Source of the DNA: Sphingomonas sp. J315
GTDB taxonomy: Bacteria; Pseudomonadota; Alphaproteobacteria; Sphingomonadales; Sphingomonadaceae
NCBI RefSeq assembly: GCF_024666595.1
Contig: NZ_CP088296.1
Span: 1,984,001-2,048,000, forward strand
Direction of reading: 5' to 3'
Length of the DNA: 64,000 nucleotides
In this document: positions 9,973 through 21,294 of the stretch, in pieces
How the letters are laid out: the number at the start of each line of letters is the position of its first letter
Numbering within the stretch: the first letter of the stretch is position 1
The notes under the pieces: generated by a model
Seen by the model: only the letters and a program-made list of their open reading frames with translations
Databases searched by the model: none
Told to the model about the DNA's origin: nothing
Position numbers and translations under genes: made by a program

Positions 9973-10595
9973 GCCGGCTTGGCTCGCTCCGGGCTGGCCG
10001 CGACAAAGGCGTCGAGCCCGCACGCCGCCGCATCGGCCGCCAGCAGCGTGGGGAAGGCGTCGAGCGGCACGTCGAACCGCCGCGCATTATACATCTGCGG
10101 CACCAGCATCACGTCCGCAATCCCCGGTGCAGTTCCGCCCAGGAACGGTCCGGCCCGCGCCGTCGCCTCCAGCGCGGTAAACCCCTCGACAATCCAGTGA
10201 CGATACCAGTCGGCCTTGCCCCCCTCGTCCGCGCTGAACCGCGCCTCAAGTGCCTTCAGCACGCGCAGATTGTTGAGTGGGTGGATGTCGGCGGCAATCA
10301 GCAGCGCCTGTGCCATCGCATCGGCGCGCGCAAGCGGGTCGACCGGGATCAGCCGCGGCTGCGGATAGGTCGCGTCGAGCCATTCGATAATCGCGAGGCT
10401 TTGAGTCAGGATACGCCCGCCGCCGATATCGAGTGCGGGCACGAACCCCTGCGGGTTGCGTGCCAGATGCGCGTCGCTGCGCTGTGCCCCCTCGACCAGA
10501 TGCACCTCGCGCCGCTCATGCGGCACGTCCTTGAGATTGAGCGCGATTCGCACGCGATACGCGGCGCTGGACCGGAAATAATCGTAGAGGATCAC
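9969..10595 (-). CDS. maiA: Maleylacetoacetate isomerase (zeta-class GST family)
   Basis: 208 residues. N-terminal thioredoxin-like domain with the zeta-class active-site signature YDYFRSSAAYRVRIALNLK (Ser-Ser used for glutathione) and the QSLAIIEWLD motif; helical C-terminal domain with GIADVMLVPQMYNARRF. Catalyses glutathione-dependent cis-trans isomerisation of maleylacetoacetate or maleylpyruvate in tyrosine, homogentisate or gentisate degradation; which one is unclear. GTG at 10595 overlaps the stop of the AI-2E family permease (GTGA), and its own stop overlaps the TonB receptor start (ATGA). No other aromatic catabolic gene is visible nearby. Confidence 0.88.
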   Translation of the reverse strand: MILYDYFRSSAAYRVRIALNLKDVPHERREVHLVEGAQRSDAHLARNPQGFVPALDIGGGRILTQSLAIIEWLDATYPQPRLIPVDPLARADAMAQALLIAADIHPLNNLRVLKALEARFSADEGGKADWYRHWIVEGFTALEATARAGPFLGGTAPGIADVMLVPQMYNARRFDVPLDAFPTLLAADAAACGLDAFVAASPERAKPA

Positions 10596-11713
10596 GCTGT
10601 GTTGCCTTCTTCCTTGGGGTCGGGCGGCGGGGTGGCGTCGTCTGAGCCGTATCCGGCCGCGACCGCCTGTTCCGACCGCCGTTCCAGCGCGACCTTGATC
10701 ATCGCCACGATCGGATCGGCGAGCGCGAGGCCGAGAAAGCCGAACAACGTGCTCATCAGGATCTGCGATGACACGGTGAGCGCCGGGGGCATGTCCACGG
10801 TCCGCTTCGCGACCAGCGGCAGCAGCACATAGCCGTCGAACGTCTGCACCCCGAAATAGATGGCGATCGCCCACAGCCCTTCGGTCGGCCCTGCGCTGAA
10901 TCCCACCGCGACCATCAATACGCCCGAGATGAACGCGCCGATATTGGGAATGAAGGCGAGCATCCCGGTGATGATGCCGAGCAGCAGCGCCATCGGCACG
11001 CCGACCACTTCGAGCAAGACCCAGGTGATGAAGCCTTCGAACACCATGCCGAGCAGGCGTCCGGCGAGCAGGATGCGCATCGTCCGCGCCATCCGCGCCA
11101 GCGTGATCGCGAACTGGTCGCGCGACGCCATAGGAACCATCCATTGCAACCCGCGCTCATAGATTCGCGGCTCCATCGCCACGAACAGCCCGATGACGAG
11201 GACGAGGAAGAAGCTCCCGATCGCCCCGATCGCGCCGCCGATAAATGAGGTCAGGCGCCCGACCGATCCCAATGCCTGTTGGGCAAGGCCAGTCAGGTCC
11301 GAAGCGGCGGGCATGATGCCAAGCTCGCTCAGCCAGGCGCTGATCCGCAGCGCCTGTGCCTCCAGCGTCGCGCGGAGCTGTTCGGCCTGCGCGGCGATCT
11401 CGACCCCGGTCAAATAGATCACCCCGCCGATGAACGCGACCACCCCGATCACCACAATCGTCAGCGCCAGCCCGCGCGGGATCGGCATCGCGCGACGGAT
11501 GAGCCGCGCGCCCCCGTCCAGCATCGACGCCACGACCAGCCCGGCAAAGATCAGCAGCAGCGGCTGGATCAACAGCACCACCAGCGCTGCTGCGATGGCG
11601 AGTCCGAACCACACCGACGCGCGGCGCAGTTCGGCGCGCATCACCGGATCGCGCATCTCGTTGGGGCCGGGGGCCTGGGTCACGTTCACGGATTCGTCGG
11701 CGGCACTCGCCAT
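10592..11713 (-). CDS. AI-2E family transporter / PerM-like permease
   Basis: 373 residues. Hydrophobic pair near the N-terminus, a central soluble amphipathic stretch (EIAAQAEQLRATLEAQALR), then further membrane segments with the family patterns GIITGMLAFIPNIGAFISG and GFLGLALADPIVAMIK. The PF01594 family is proposed to export small molecules; substrate is unknown here. ATG at 11713 is 4 bases after the lepB stop and has GGAATGAG upstream; TTG just upstream is less likely. Cotranscribed with lepB and maiA. Confidence 0.85.
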   Translation of the reverse strand: MASAADESVNVTQAPGPNEMRDPVMRAELRRASVWFGLAIAAALVVLLIQPLLLIFAGLVVASMLDGGARLIRRAMPIPRGLALTIVVIGVVAFIGGVIYLTGVEIAAQAEQLRATLEAQALRISAWLSELGIMPAASDLTGLAQQALGSVGRLTSFIGGAIGAIGSFFLVLVIGLFVAMEPRIYERGLQWMVPMASRDQFAITLARMARTMRILLAGRLLGMVFEGFITWVLLEVVGVPMALLLGIITGMLAFIPNIGAFISGVLMVAVGFSAGPTEGLWAIAIYFGVQTFDGYVLLPLVAKRTVDMPPALTVSSQILMSTLFGFLGLALADPIVAMIKVALERRSEQAVAAGYGSDDATPPPDPKEEGNTA

Positions 11714-11717
11714 CAAC

Positions 11718-12572
11718 TCATTCCTCCGGTCGGTCGGGGTGCAGCGAATTTCCCGCGCGTCCCGATCGGAACGATCCTGCCCAACTCAACGGGTTCCAGC
11801 TTGCGCTGCCGTCGAGACTGAAGGTGATAAACTCCGCGCGCCCGCCGATATTCTCGATCGGCACCGCGCCGCCCAGCCCCTGCTGGGCCTGGGTCATGCG
11901 GCTGTCCGCGCTGTTGTCGCGATTGTCGCCCATCAGCCAGACATGGCCGGCCGGGATCCGCAGCGCCGGGAAATTGTCGGCGCGGGTCGGGCCGATGTCG
12001 ATGGTATCGTAGCTTGCGCCATTGGGCAGCGTTTCGCGGACAATCTCGACATTGCACACCGCCGCGCCCGATGCGTCGCGGCCCAGCGCGCCGGGATAAT
12101 GGTCGGGATCGCAGGTCAGATTGCCGTCGACCTTGAGCGCGCGATTGCCCAGCTTCTCGCGCTGCACCGCTCGCCCGTTGAGATAGAGGATGCCGCCATG
12201 CATCTCGATGGTGTCGCCGGGCAGGCCGATCACCCGCTTGATATAGTCCGACCGCGCATCGGTGGGGGTCACAATGACGACGTCGCCGCGCTCGGGCAGG
12301 CTGCCGAACAGCCGTCCCTTCATGAATGGCAGGACATGGAAGGTCGGGGTGACATAGCTGTATCCATAGGGATATTTTGTCACCACCAGCCGGTCGCCGA
12401 CCAGCAAGGTCGGCATCATCGACTCCGACGGGATGTAGAAGGGCTTGGCGATCAGGCTGTGGAATCCCAGCACCGCGATCACCAGCCAGAAGATGCCGCG
12501 CGCCTCGCTCCACCAGTCGGTGCCGCCGCGCCCTTGGTCTCCCTCGCCCGTCAACGCCAGCTCCTCGGCCAT
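11718..12572 (-). CDS. lepB: Signal peptidase I
   Basis: 284 residues. An N-terminal membrane segment (about residues 27-43) anchors a periplasmic catalytic domain. The serine nucleophile is Ser51 in IPSESMMPT and the general-base lysine is Lys112 in YIKRVIGLPGD; the late box GDNRDNSADSR is intact. It cleaves signal peptides of exported proteins. An insert with two Cys (LTCDPDHY and AVCNVE) lies between the boxes and might form a disulfide. Ten bases separate it from acpS upstream; part of the pyrE-pdxJ-acpS-lepB operon. Confidence 0.95.
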   Translation of the reverse strand: MAEELALTGEGDQGRGGTDWWSEARGIFWLVIAVLGFHSLIAKPFYIPSESMMPTLLVGDRLVVTKYPYGYSYVTPTFHVLPFMKGRLFGSLPERGDVVIVTPTDARSDYIKRVIGLPGDTIEMHGGILYLNGRAVQREKLGNRALKVDGNLTCDPDHYPGALGRDASGAAVCNVEIVRETLPNGASYDTIDIGPTRADNFPALRIPAGHVWLMGDNRDNSADSRMTQAQQGLGGAVPIENIGGRAEFITFSLDGSASWNPLSWAGSFRSGRAGNSLHPDRPEE

Positions 12573-12582
12573 TCCGTCTCTC

Positions 12583-12993
12583 TCACCCGCCCGATACGGG
12601 CAGCGCTTCGATCACCACCAGCGCCTGCGCCCAGGGGTGGTCGTCGGTCAGCGTCAAGTGCACCTTCACGACGTGACCCGGTGGCGTCATCGCGTCAAGC
12701 CGCGCCTTGGCACCGCGGGTCAGGGCCAGTGTCGGCGCGCCGGACGGTGCATTCACCACGCCGATGTCGCGCATGAACACGCCAGACTTGAAACCGGTCC
12801 CGACCGCCTTCGAAAAAGCCTCTTTGGCAGCAAAACGTTTCGCGAGCGTTGCGGCATAGCCCATCGGCCGCCGCGCCGCCTTGCGCAGCTCGAGTTCGGT
12901 AAACACCCGCTTCTCGAACCGCATGCCGAACCGGTCCAGCGAATTCTGGATTCGCTCGATGTTGCACAGGTCAGAGCCGATGCCGATGATCAC
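12583..12993 (-). CDS. acpS: Holo-[acyl-carrier-protein] synthase
   Basis: 136 residues from GTG at 12993. Transfers 4'-phosphopantetheine from CoA to Ser of apo-ACP. The metal-binding start [14 protein letters not shown] and the second box [15 protein letters not shown] are both present, as is the closing [14 protein letters not shown]. Length is usual for the family. It sits between pdxJ (separated by a 35-bp inverted repeat) and lepB, a neighbourhood common in alphaproteobacteria. Confidence 0.94.
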   Translation of the reverse strand: MIIGIGSDLCNIERIQNSLDRFGMRFEKRVFTELELRKAARRPMGYAATLAKRFAAKEAFSKAVGTGFKSGVFMRDIGVVNAPSGAPTLALTRGAKARLDAMTPPGHVVKVHLTLTDDHPWAQALVVIEALPVSGG

Positions 12994-13025
12994 GGCGCAT
13001 TTGTCCCGATCTGGCGATCGGGAGT

Positions 13026-13112
13026 GCGGCACCAGCCCGCTCCCCCACCCGGCCACCCATTCCAGAATATCCTGCCGATGGGTGGCCGGGTGGGGGAGCG
13101 GGCTGGTGCCGC
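13026..13112. repeat. Perfect 35-bp inverted repeat (palindromic repeat family, copy 1)
   Basis: Left arm 13026-13060 and right arm 13078-13112 are exact reverse complements around a 17-base spacer. The arms are rich in CCCCCACCCGG. A diverged copy lies at 51831-51916, so this is a dispersed family and not only a terminator. It lies between pdxJ and acpS within an otherwise tight operon and would form a strong RNA hairpin, possibly a processing or attenuation point. Confidence 0.93.
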
Positions 13113-13135
13113 TGCGCCGTCAGGCGCAAAAAGCT

Positions 13136-13864
13136 TCACCGCGCCGCATCCATCAGGTCGCGCATCCGCCTCACGACCGGGGCCAGCCCCTCGAAGATCG
13201 CCTCGCCGATCAGGAAATGCCCGATATTCAACTCCGCCAGCTGCGGGATCGCCGCGATCGGCACGACATTGTCGAACGTCAGGCCATGCCCGGCATGCAC
13301 CTCGATCCCGTTCTTCGCCGCCAGCGCTGCGGCGTCGGCGATGCGGCGCAGTTCGGTGGTCTGCGCCTCGCCCTCCAGCTCGCAATAGCGACCGGTGTGC
13401 AGTTCGACGACCGGCGCGCCCAGCCGGATCGCCGCTTCGATCTGCGCGGGATCGGGTTCGATAAACAGCGACACGCGGATATTCGCGGCCTTCAGCTCGG
13501 ACACCATCGGCGCCAGCAGATTATGCTGCCCCGCCGCGTCCAGACCGCCCTCGGTCGTCCGCTCCTCGCGCCGTTCGGGTACGATGCACGCCGCATGCGG
13601 GCGATGGCGCAGCGCGATGGCGAGCATCTCGTCGGTCGCCGCCATTTCCAGATTGAGCGGGACGGTCAGCTCCGCCGCAAGCCGGGCGATATCATCATCG
13701 GTGATGTGCCGCCGGTCCTCGCGCAGATGTGCCGTGATCCCGTCCGCCCCGGCCTCAGCCGCGAGCAATGCCGCGCGCACCGGATCGGGATAGCCGCTTC
13801 CGCGTGCATTGCGCACCGTGGCGACGTGATCGATGTTCACGCCAAGGCGGAGGTGTTGGGTCAC
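13136..13864 (-). CDS. pdxJ: Pyridoxine 5'-phosphate synthase
   Basis: 242 residues from GTG at 13864. Condenses 3-amino-2-oxopropyl phosphate with 1-deoxyxylulose 5-phosphate, the last ring-forming step of DXP-dependent vitamin B6 synthesis. Family boxes: [16 protein letters not shown] at the N-terminus, [21 protein letters not shown], and [11 protein letters not shown] near the C-terminus, in the usual order. The start overlaps the stop of pyrE as GTGA, indicating translational coupling. Confidence 0.96.
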   Translation of the reverse strand: MTQHLRLGVNIDHVATVRNARGSGYPDPVRAALLAAEAGADGITAHLREDRRHITDDDIARLAAELTVPLNLEMAATDEMLAIALRHRPHAACIVPERREERTTEGGLDAAGQHNLLAPMVSELKAANIRVSLFIEPDPAQIEAAIRLGAPVVELHTGRYCELEGEAQTTELRRIADAAALAAKNGIEVHAGHGLTFDNVVPIAAIPQLAELNIGHFLIGEAIFEGLAPVVRRMRDLMDAAR

Positions 13865-14445
13865 GCCGCCGCCCGGCTGCCGGGCTTGATCGCCGGGATT
13901 GCCGCCAGCTCGGGCGGAACCGCGTCGGCATCATAACTCGGCACATCGAGCCGGATCAGCGGGAAGAAGGGGACGCCAAGGTCGGCGGTGCCGTTCGACC
14001 GGTCGACCAGCGACGCCGCCGCGATCACCTCGCCGCCCGCTTCGGCAATCGCCTTCATCGCCTCACGCGACGAAAGCCCGGTGGTGACGACATCCTCCAT
14101 CATCAGCACCTGCTGCCCCGGCTCCAGCCGGAAACCGCGTCGCAGCTCAAAGGTACCGGTGGGTCGCTCGACGAACATTGCGTCGACATTGAGTGCGCGC
14201 GCGACTTCCTGCCCCGCAATGACCCCACCCATCGCCGGGGAGACGACTGCAGTAATCCGGTCGCGCAGCTCTGCGGGAATTTTTGCCGCCACCGCCTGTG
14301 CCAGCCGCGCCGCGCGCGCCGGGTTCATTAACACGCGCGCGCATTGCAGGTAACGCGGGCTGCGCAGTCCCGACGACAGGATGAAATGCCCCTCCAGCAG
14401 CGCCTCTGCCGCCCGGAATTCGCCCAGCACCTCGTCGTCGGTCAC
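13861..14445 (-). CDS. pyrE: Orotate phosphoribosyltransferase
   Basis: 194 residues from GTG at 14445. Converts orotate and PRPP to orotidine 5'-phosphate in pyrimidine synthesis. The PRPP-binding motif [18 protein letters not shown] is present, preceded by [20 protein letters not shown]. Upstream in-frame codons give no plausible N-terminus, and [11 protein letters not shown] matches the family. First gene of the leftward operon; divergent from ctaC, so both promoters lie in 14446-14651. Confidence 0.93.
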   Translation of the reverse strand: MTDDEVLGEFRAAEALLEGHFILSSGLRSPRYLQCARVLMNPARAARLAQAVAAKIPAELRDRITAVVSPAMGGVIAGQEVARALNVDAMFVERPTGTFELRRGFRLEPGQQVLMMEDVVTTGLSSREAMKAIAEAGGEVIAAASLVDRSNGTADLGVPFFPLIRLDVPSYDADAVPPELAAIPAIKPGSRAAA

Positions 14446-14535
14446 GCGTCCATCCCCGCCTGATTGTTTCGCCCCGCATCTAGGGTTCGGGCGGGTTCCC
14501 CGCAACACCGCGACCAAAAAGAGGATTCGACAAGC

Positions 14536-14563
14536 TTGAGGCGCGCGCGCGAGGTGCTATAGG
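14536..14563 (+). promoter_or_regulatory. Candidate sigma-70-type promoter for the cytochrome oxidase cluster
   Basis: TTGAGG at 14536-14541 and TATAGG at 14558-14563 are separated by 16 bases in the pyrE-ctaC intergenic region, with a predicted start near 14570 and a leader of about 80 bases before ctaC. Seen by eye; no start-site data. The rest of 14446-14651 shows no other clear element. Confidence 0.45.
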
Positions 14564-14651
14564 CCAGCCTCGACGGGCGGATTGCGTCCGCGCGACCGGC
14601 AGAGCCGGCGCCCCCGCACAGGGGCAAGAAGGACAGGGGTTGATTGAGACG

Positions 14652-17485
<2,834 letters not shown>

Positions 17486-17507
17486 GCTGTCGAACGGCTG
17501 AACTACG

Positions 17508-17543
17508 AAACGCCCCGGGAGGAAACTTCCGGGGCGTTTTTTG
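17508..17543 (+). terminator. Rho-independent terminator after ctaD
   Basis: An 11-base stem, AAACGCCCCGG at 17508-17518 and its complement at 17529-17539, closes a 10-base loop and runs into a T tract. It ends the ctaC-ctaD transcript, so the genes beyond probably need readthrough or their own promoter. Confidence 0.92.
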
Positions 17544-17602
17544 TGATGGATTTGCCCCGAGAGCCGATTAACTACGGCTGTTCAAGATTGGGGGCTTCGA
17601 CA

Positions 17603-18304
17603 ATGCAGGATGTCGAGTTAGATCTAATCCGTTCAATGCTGCGTCGAGCTGAAACTCTGCATAAGGAATTGGGTCGAACATACGGCCGTGATCTCCACAA
17701 TAAGACCATCAGTCATGACGCGCTGAATCTCACTCATGAGATAATCGAAAAATGCTCCAATGCTCTCGACCAGGCGATGGCGCTGCTTTGGCAGCGGAAT
17801 ATAAAGCCACATCTGTCGAAAGTTCCAACGAGAGGGGGTTATTTTCCGGCGGCGAAAGATGAGAACGGGTATCGCTCGACTATGGGCCAGTGGGGCGTAG
17901 CCAACTTGGCTGCTCTAAATCCGACAATCGACGCGAAGTTGCGGCAGCTCCAGCCGTTTGCTCGATCCGAGAACAGCATTTATGCACGCATCAAAGAGAT
18001 CGCAGCAACAAAGCACACCGGTCTCCAGCCTCAACGAAGGTATGAACAACAAAGTCGCGTGAATGTCATTTCGGGCGCAGGTCAGGTGTCGTGGGGGCCG
18101 GGAGTGACGTTCGGCCACGGGGTGTCTGTGCTGGGAGTGCCGATCGATCCGCGAACTCAGATGCCTGCACATACGCAGGGCATTGACGTGACGATCGAGC
18201 ATTGGGTCAGTTTCCATTTCGAGAAAGGTGGCGAGGATGCCCTTGGCTTCTGCCAAGCTGCAATCGTTGCAGCTCGCCGAGCGATAGGTGTAATGTTCGA
18301 TTAG
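17603..18304 (+). CDS. Orphan hypothetical protein inserted in the cytochrome oxidase cluster
   Basis: 233 residues ([19 protein letters not shown]...). No family recognised. The N-terminal half is charged and helical ([18 protein letters not shown], then [15 protein letters not shown]), predicting a helical bundle; the C-terminal half looks beta-rich ([18 protein letters not shown]) before a last helix. R and H residues spaced six apart (RTYGRDLH) loosely recall HEPN nucleases, too weak to name it. Codons ending in A/T are clearly more frequent than in its neighbours, suggesting acquisition. It lies between the ctaD terminator and ctaB. The start is uncertain; an in-frame ATG at 17546 exists but abuts the terminator. 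Confidence 0.6.
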   Translation: MQDVELDLIRSMLRRAETLHKELGRTYGRDLHNKTISHDALNLTHEIIEKCSNALDQAMALLWQRNIKPHLSKVPTRGGYFPAAKDENGYRSTMGQWGVANLAALNPTIDAKLRQLQPFARSENSIYARIKEIAATKHTGLQPQRRYEQQSRVNVISGAGQVSWGPGVTFGHGVSVLGVPIDPRTQMPAHTQGIDVTIEHWVSFHFEKGGEDALGFCQAAIVAARRAIGVMFD

Positions 18305-18368
18305 GCGCTGCCACCCTCGCCACCACACCCTTCCCCCGCGCCCCAACCGCGCCTATAGCGCCCCACAA

Positions 18369-19272
18369 ATGTCCGTTGCCAACCACGCCCTGACCATCCC
18401 CGCCGACTGGCGCGATTTCCTTGCGTTGACCAAGCCGCGCGTGATGAGTCTCGTCGTGTTCACCGGCCTGTGCGGCATGATCGCGGCCCCGGTGCCGATC
18501 CACCCGGTGATCGGCTTCACCGCGATCCTGTGCATCGCATTGGGCGCGGGCGCGGCGGGGGCGCTCAACCAGTGGTATGAGGCGGATCTCGACGCCAAGA
18601 TGAAGCGGACGCAGAGCCGTCCGCTGCCCGCCGGGCGGATGGATCGCCAGTCGGCGCTCCATTTCGGCGTCGGCGTCGCCGCGCTCTCGGTCATCCTGAT
18701 GGGCCTCGCGGTCAATTATGTCGCGGCCGGCATCCTGCTGCTGTCGATCCTGTTCTACGTGCTGGTCTATACCGTCTGGCTCAAGCGGCGGACGCCGCAG
18801 AATATCGTGATCGGCGGCGCGGCGGGGGCGTTTCCGCCGCTGATCGGCTGGGCGGCGGCGACCGGCGATGTCGCGTTGCTCCCGGTGCTGCTGTTCGGCC
18901 TCGTCTTCCTGTGGACCCCGCCGCATTTCTGGGCACTGGCCCTGTTCGTGAAGACCGACTACGCCAATGCCGGCGTCCCGATGCTGCCCGTGGTGGCGGG
19001 GGGAAAAGGCGACGCGGGTCCAGATCGGCCTCTACACGATTCCCATGGCGGTCGCGGCGGTCGCGCCCTGGCCGCTCGGCCTGACCGGGAGCCTCTATGG
19101 CGTGGTCTCGATCGCCACGACCGCGCTGTTCGGCCTGCTCGCGCTCCATGTCGCGACGCGCATGGCTAGCGACGACGACACGATGAAGCCCGAAAAGCGT
19201 CTGTTCGCCTATTCGATCTCCTACCTGTTCATATTGTTCGGCGCGGTTGCCGCCGATAGGATGATGGCATGA
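18369..19272 (+). CDS. ctaB: Protohaem IX farnesyltransferase (haem O synthase), frameshifted
   Basis: 300 residues after correction. UbiA-family membrane prenyltransferase that farnesylates haem b for haem a/a3. The first Asp-rich box [20 protein letters not shown] and the second region [20 protein letters not shown] are present, as is [10 protein letters not shown]. The frame breaks at the six-G run 18998-19003; five Gs read [11 protein letters not shown] and continue in the frame ending at 19272. The stop overlaps the next small gene as ATGA. Probably a sequencing error, since haem A is needed by the oxidase encoded here. Confidence 0.92.
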
Positions 19273-19415
19273 CCCCCGACGACCAAGAGCTGATCCGCGC
19301 CCGCCAGAAGTCGCGCGCCCGCGTGCTCGCCATTCTGTTGTTCGCGTTCGTGGTCCTCGTCTTCGCGATCAGCATCGTGAAGATTCAGGCCGGCATGCCG
19401 CTGAGGGCGACATGA
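19269..19415 (+). CDS. Small single-membrane-span protein of the cytochrome oxidase assembly cluster
   Basis: 48 residues: a charged N-terminus ([19 protein letters not shown]) and one hydrophobic helix (about residues 20-38). It overlaps ctaB upstream (ATGA) and ctaG downstream (ATGA), so translation is chained. Short TM proteins in this slot are common in alphaproteobacterial cta clusters and are often labelled CoxF or oxidase assembly protein. The role is inferred from position; no motif fixes it. Confidence 0.75.
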   Translation: MTPDDQELIRARQKSRARVLAILLFAFVVLVFAISIVKIQAGMPLRAT

Positions 19416-19963
19416 TCGTCGCGCTGCCACAGGATCGGAAACTGCGCACCGCGATGTTCGCGGTGCTGGGCGTGCTGGCGATGACCGGCCTCGCCTTTGC
19501 CAGCGTGCCGCTCTACCGCCTCTTCTGTCAGGTCACCGGCTTTGGCGGCACCACGATGCGCGCCGACGCGGCTCCAGGCGCGGTGGACGGCAAGATCACC
19601 GTCGCGTTCGATTCCAATGTCAGCCCCGCGCTGAGCTGGAAGTTCAAGCCCGAGCTGGCGTCCGACACCATCTCGATCGGCGCGCGCGACATGGCCTTCT
19701 ACACCGCGACCAACAGCGGCACCGTGCCGATCACCGGCACCGCGACCTACAACGTCACGCCCGAGGCGGCGGGCAAATATTTCAGCAAGATCCAGTGTTT
19801 CTGCTTCACCGAGCAGACGCTTCAGCCGGGCGAGACGGTGCGGATGCCGGTGATCTATTTCGTCGATCCGAAGATCATGACCGATCCGGATACGAAGGAC
19901 ATTGAGAAGATCACCCTCTCCTACACATTTTACCCAGTGGATTCCGCCAAGCCCAAGGGCTAG
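19412..19963 (+). CDS. ctaG: Cytochrome c oxidase assembly protein CtaG (Cox11 family, CuB delivery)
   Basis: 183 residues. An N-terminal membrane anchor (about 14-34) is followed by a periplasmic immunoglobulin-like domain. The copper-binding motif CFCFTEQ is intact, with a further Cys in LYRLFCQVTG after the anchor, as in Cox11. Inserts copper into the CuB site of subunit I. Starts within the stop of the small TM gene; ctaE begins 41 bases after its stop. Confidence 0.95.
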   Translation: MIVALPQDRKLRTAMFAVLGVLAMTGLAFASVPLYRLFCQVTGFGGTTMRADAAPGAVDGKITVAFDSNVSPALSWKFKPELASDTISIGARDMAFYTATNSGTVPITGTATYNVTPEAAGKYFSKIQCFCFTEQTLQPGETVRMPVIYFVDPKIMTDPDTKDIEKITLSYTFYPVDSAKPKG

Positions 19964-20004
19964 GGAAGCCGACGAATAACGCCAGAAACGAACAGGGACG
20001 GACG

Positions 20005-20910
20005 ATGGCAGGCGCCAAGAACCACGATTTCCACATTCTCCCGCCCAGCCCGTGGCCGCTGCTGACGTCGCTCGCCGCTTTGTGGCTGGCGGTCGGCGGC
20101 CTCATGTACATGAAGGAAGCCGCGCATGGCGGCTGGGTGCTGCTCTCGGGCTTCGCCGCCGTCCTGTTCTGCATGATGTCGTGGTGGGTCGAAGTGGTGC
20201 GTGAGGCAAAGGCCGGCGACCACACCCCGGTGGTCCAGCTCCACCTGCGCTACGGCATGATCCTGTTCATCGCGTCGGAAGTGATGTTCTTCGTCGGCTG
20301 GTTCTGGGCATGGTTCGACTATGCGCTGTTCCCGGTGGCGATGACCGTCAGCGATCATGGCAGCGTCGTCGATCTGGCGGCGGACGCGGTCGCGGTGTTC
20401 CCGGCCAAGGGGCTGGAAGTGCTCCCGGCGTTCGAGTTGCCGCTGCTCAACACCTTCATCCTGCTGCTGTCGGGCACCACGGTGACCTGGGCGCATCACG
20501 GCCTGATCCACAATCAGCGCGGCGGTGAACTGAAGGGCCTTTGGGGCGCGATCGGCGTTGGCGAGAATGATGTCGTCAAGAAGGGGCTGTGGCTGACGAT
20601 CATCCTCGGGCTGATCTTCTCGGGCATCCAGGCGTATGAATATGCCCATGCGCCGTTCGTGTTCGGCAAGACCAACTATTCGTCGGCCTTCTACATGGCG
20701 ACCGGCTTCCATGGCTTCCACGTGATCGTCGGCACCATCTTCCTGATGGTCTGCCTGCTGCGTGCCTATCAGGGCGATTTCACCCCGCGCCAGCATTTCG
20801 GCTTCGAAGCCGCTGCCTGGTACTGGCATTTCGTCGACGTGGTGTGGCTGTTCCTGTTCGTCGCCGTCTATGTCTGGGGCAGCGCGGGTGCGCCGGTCCA
20901 TGGCGCCTGA
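20005..20910 (+). CDS. ctaE: Cytochrome c oxidase subunit III
   Basis: 301 residues, seven membrane segments. Family patterns include HDFHILPPSPWPLL at the start, RYGMILFIASEVMFFVGWFW with the conserved Glu, and WYWHFVDVVWLFLF near the end. A non-catalytic core subunit that stabilises subunit I turnover. A loop of about 30 residues (DHGSVVDLAADAVAVFPAKG) lies between helices II and III. DUF983 follows after 9 bases. Confidence 0.97.
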   Translation: MAGAKNHDFHILPPSPWPLLTSLAALWLAVGGLMYMKEAAHGGWVLLSGFAAVLFCMMSWWVEVVREAKAGDHTPVVQLHLRYGMILFIASEVMFFVGWFWAWFDYALFPVAMTVSDHGSVVDLAADAVAVFPAKGLEVLPAFELPLLNTFILLLSGTTVTWAHHGLIHNQRGGELKGLWGAIGVGENDVVKKGLWLTIILGLIFSGIQAYEYAHAPFVFGKTNYSSAFYMATGFHGFHVIVGTIFLMVCLLRAYQGDFTPRQHFGFEAAAWYWHFVDVVWLFLFVAVYVWGSAGAPVHGA

Positions 20911-20919
20911 CGTGAGGCG

Positions 20920-21294
20920 ATGAGCGAGGCACCGCCTCCCATCATCGAGTCGGCAGTGAAGGGGGCGTGTCCGCGGTGCGGCGCGCCCTCGCTGTTTTCC
21001 GGCTGGGTGAAGTTCGCCGATCGCTGCCCGAGCTGCGGCCTCGATTACGGCGCGTTCAATGTCGGCGATGGTCCGGCGGCGTTCCTGACGCTGATCGTCG
21101 GCGCGATCATCGTGATCCTGTCGGTCTGGCTGGAGCTGTCCGCGTCACCGCCGGTCTGGCTACACCTGCTGATCTGGCCGCCGCTGACATTGTTGCTGGT
21201 GGTGTTCAGCCTGCGCTGGGCGAAGGGCGCGCTGCTCGCGCTCGAATATCGCAACGCCGCGCGTGAGGGGCGGCTCAAGGACCCCGAGGCATGA
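20920..21294 (+). CDS. DUF983 zinc-ribbon membrane protein
   Basis: 124 residues. Two CxxC knuckles (GACPRCGAPSLF and CPSCGLDYG) form a likely zinc ribbon, followed by two membrane helices. DUF983 proteins are regularly encoded between ctaE and surf1 in alphaproteobacteria; function unproven, but the linkage points to oxidase assembly. The stop overlaps the surf1 start (ATGA). Confidence 0.88.
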   Translation: MSEAPPPIIESAVKGACPRCGAPSLFSGWVKFADRCPSCGLDYGAFNVGDGPAAFLTLIVGAIIVILSVWLELSASPPVWLHLLIWPPLTLLLVVFSLRWAKGALLALEYRNAAREGRLKDPEA

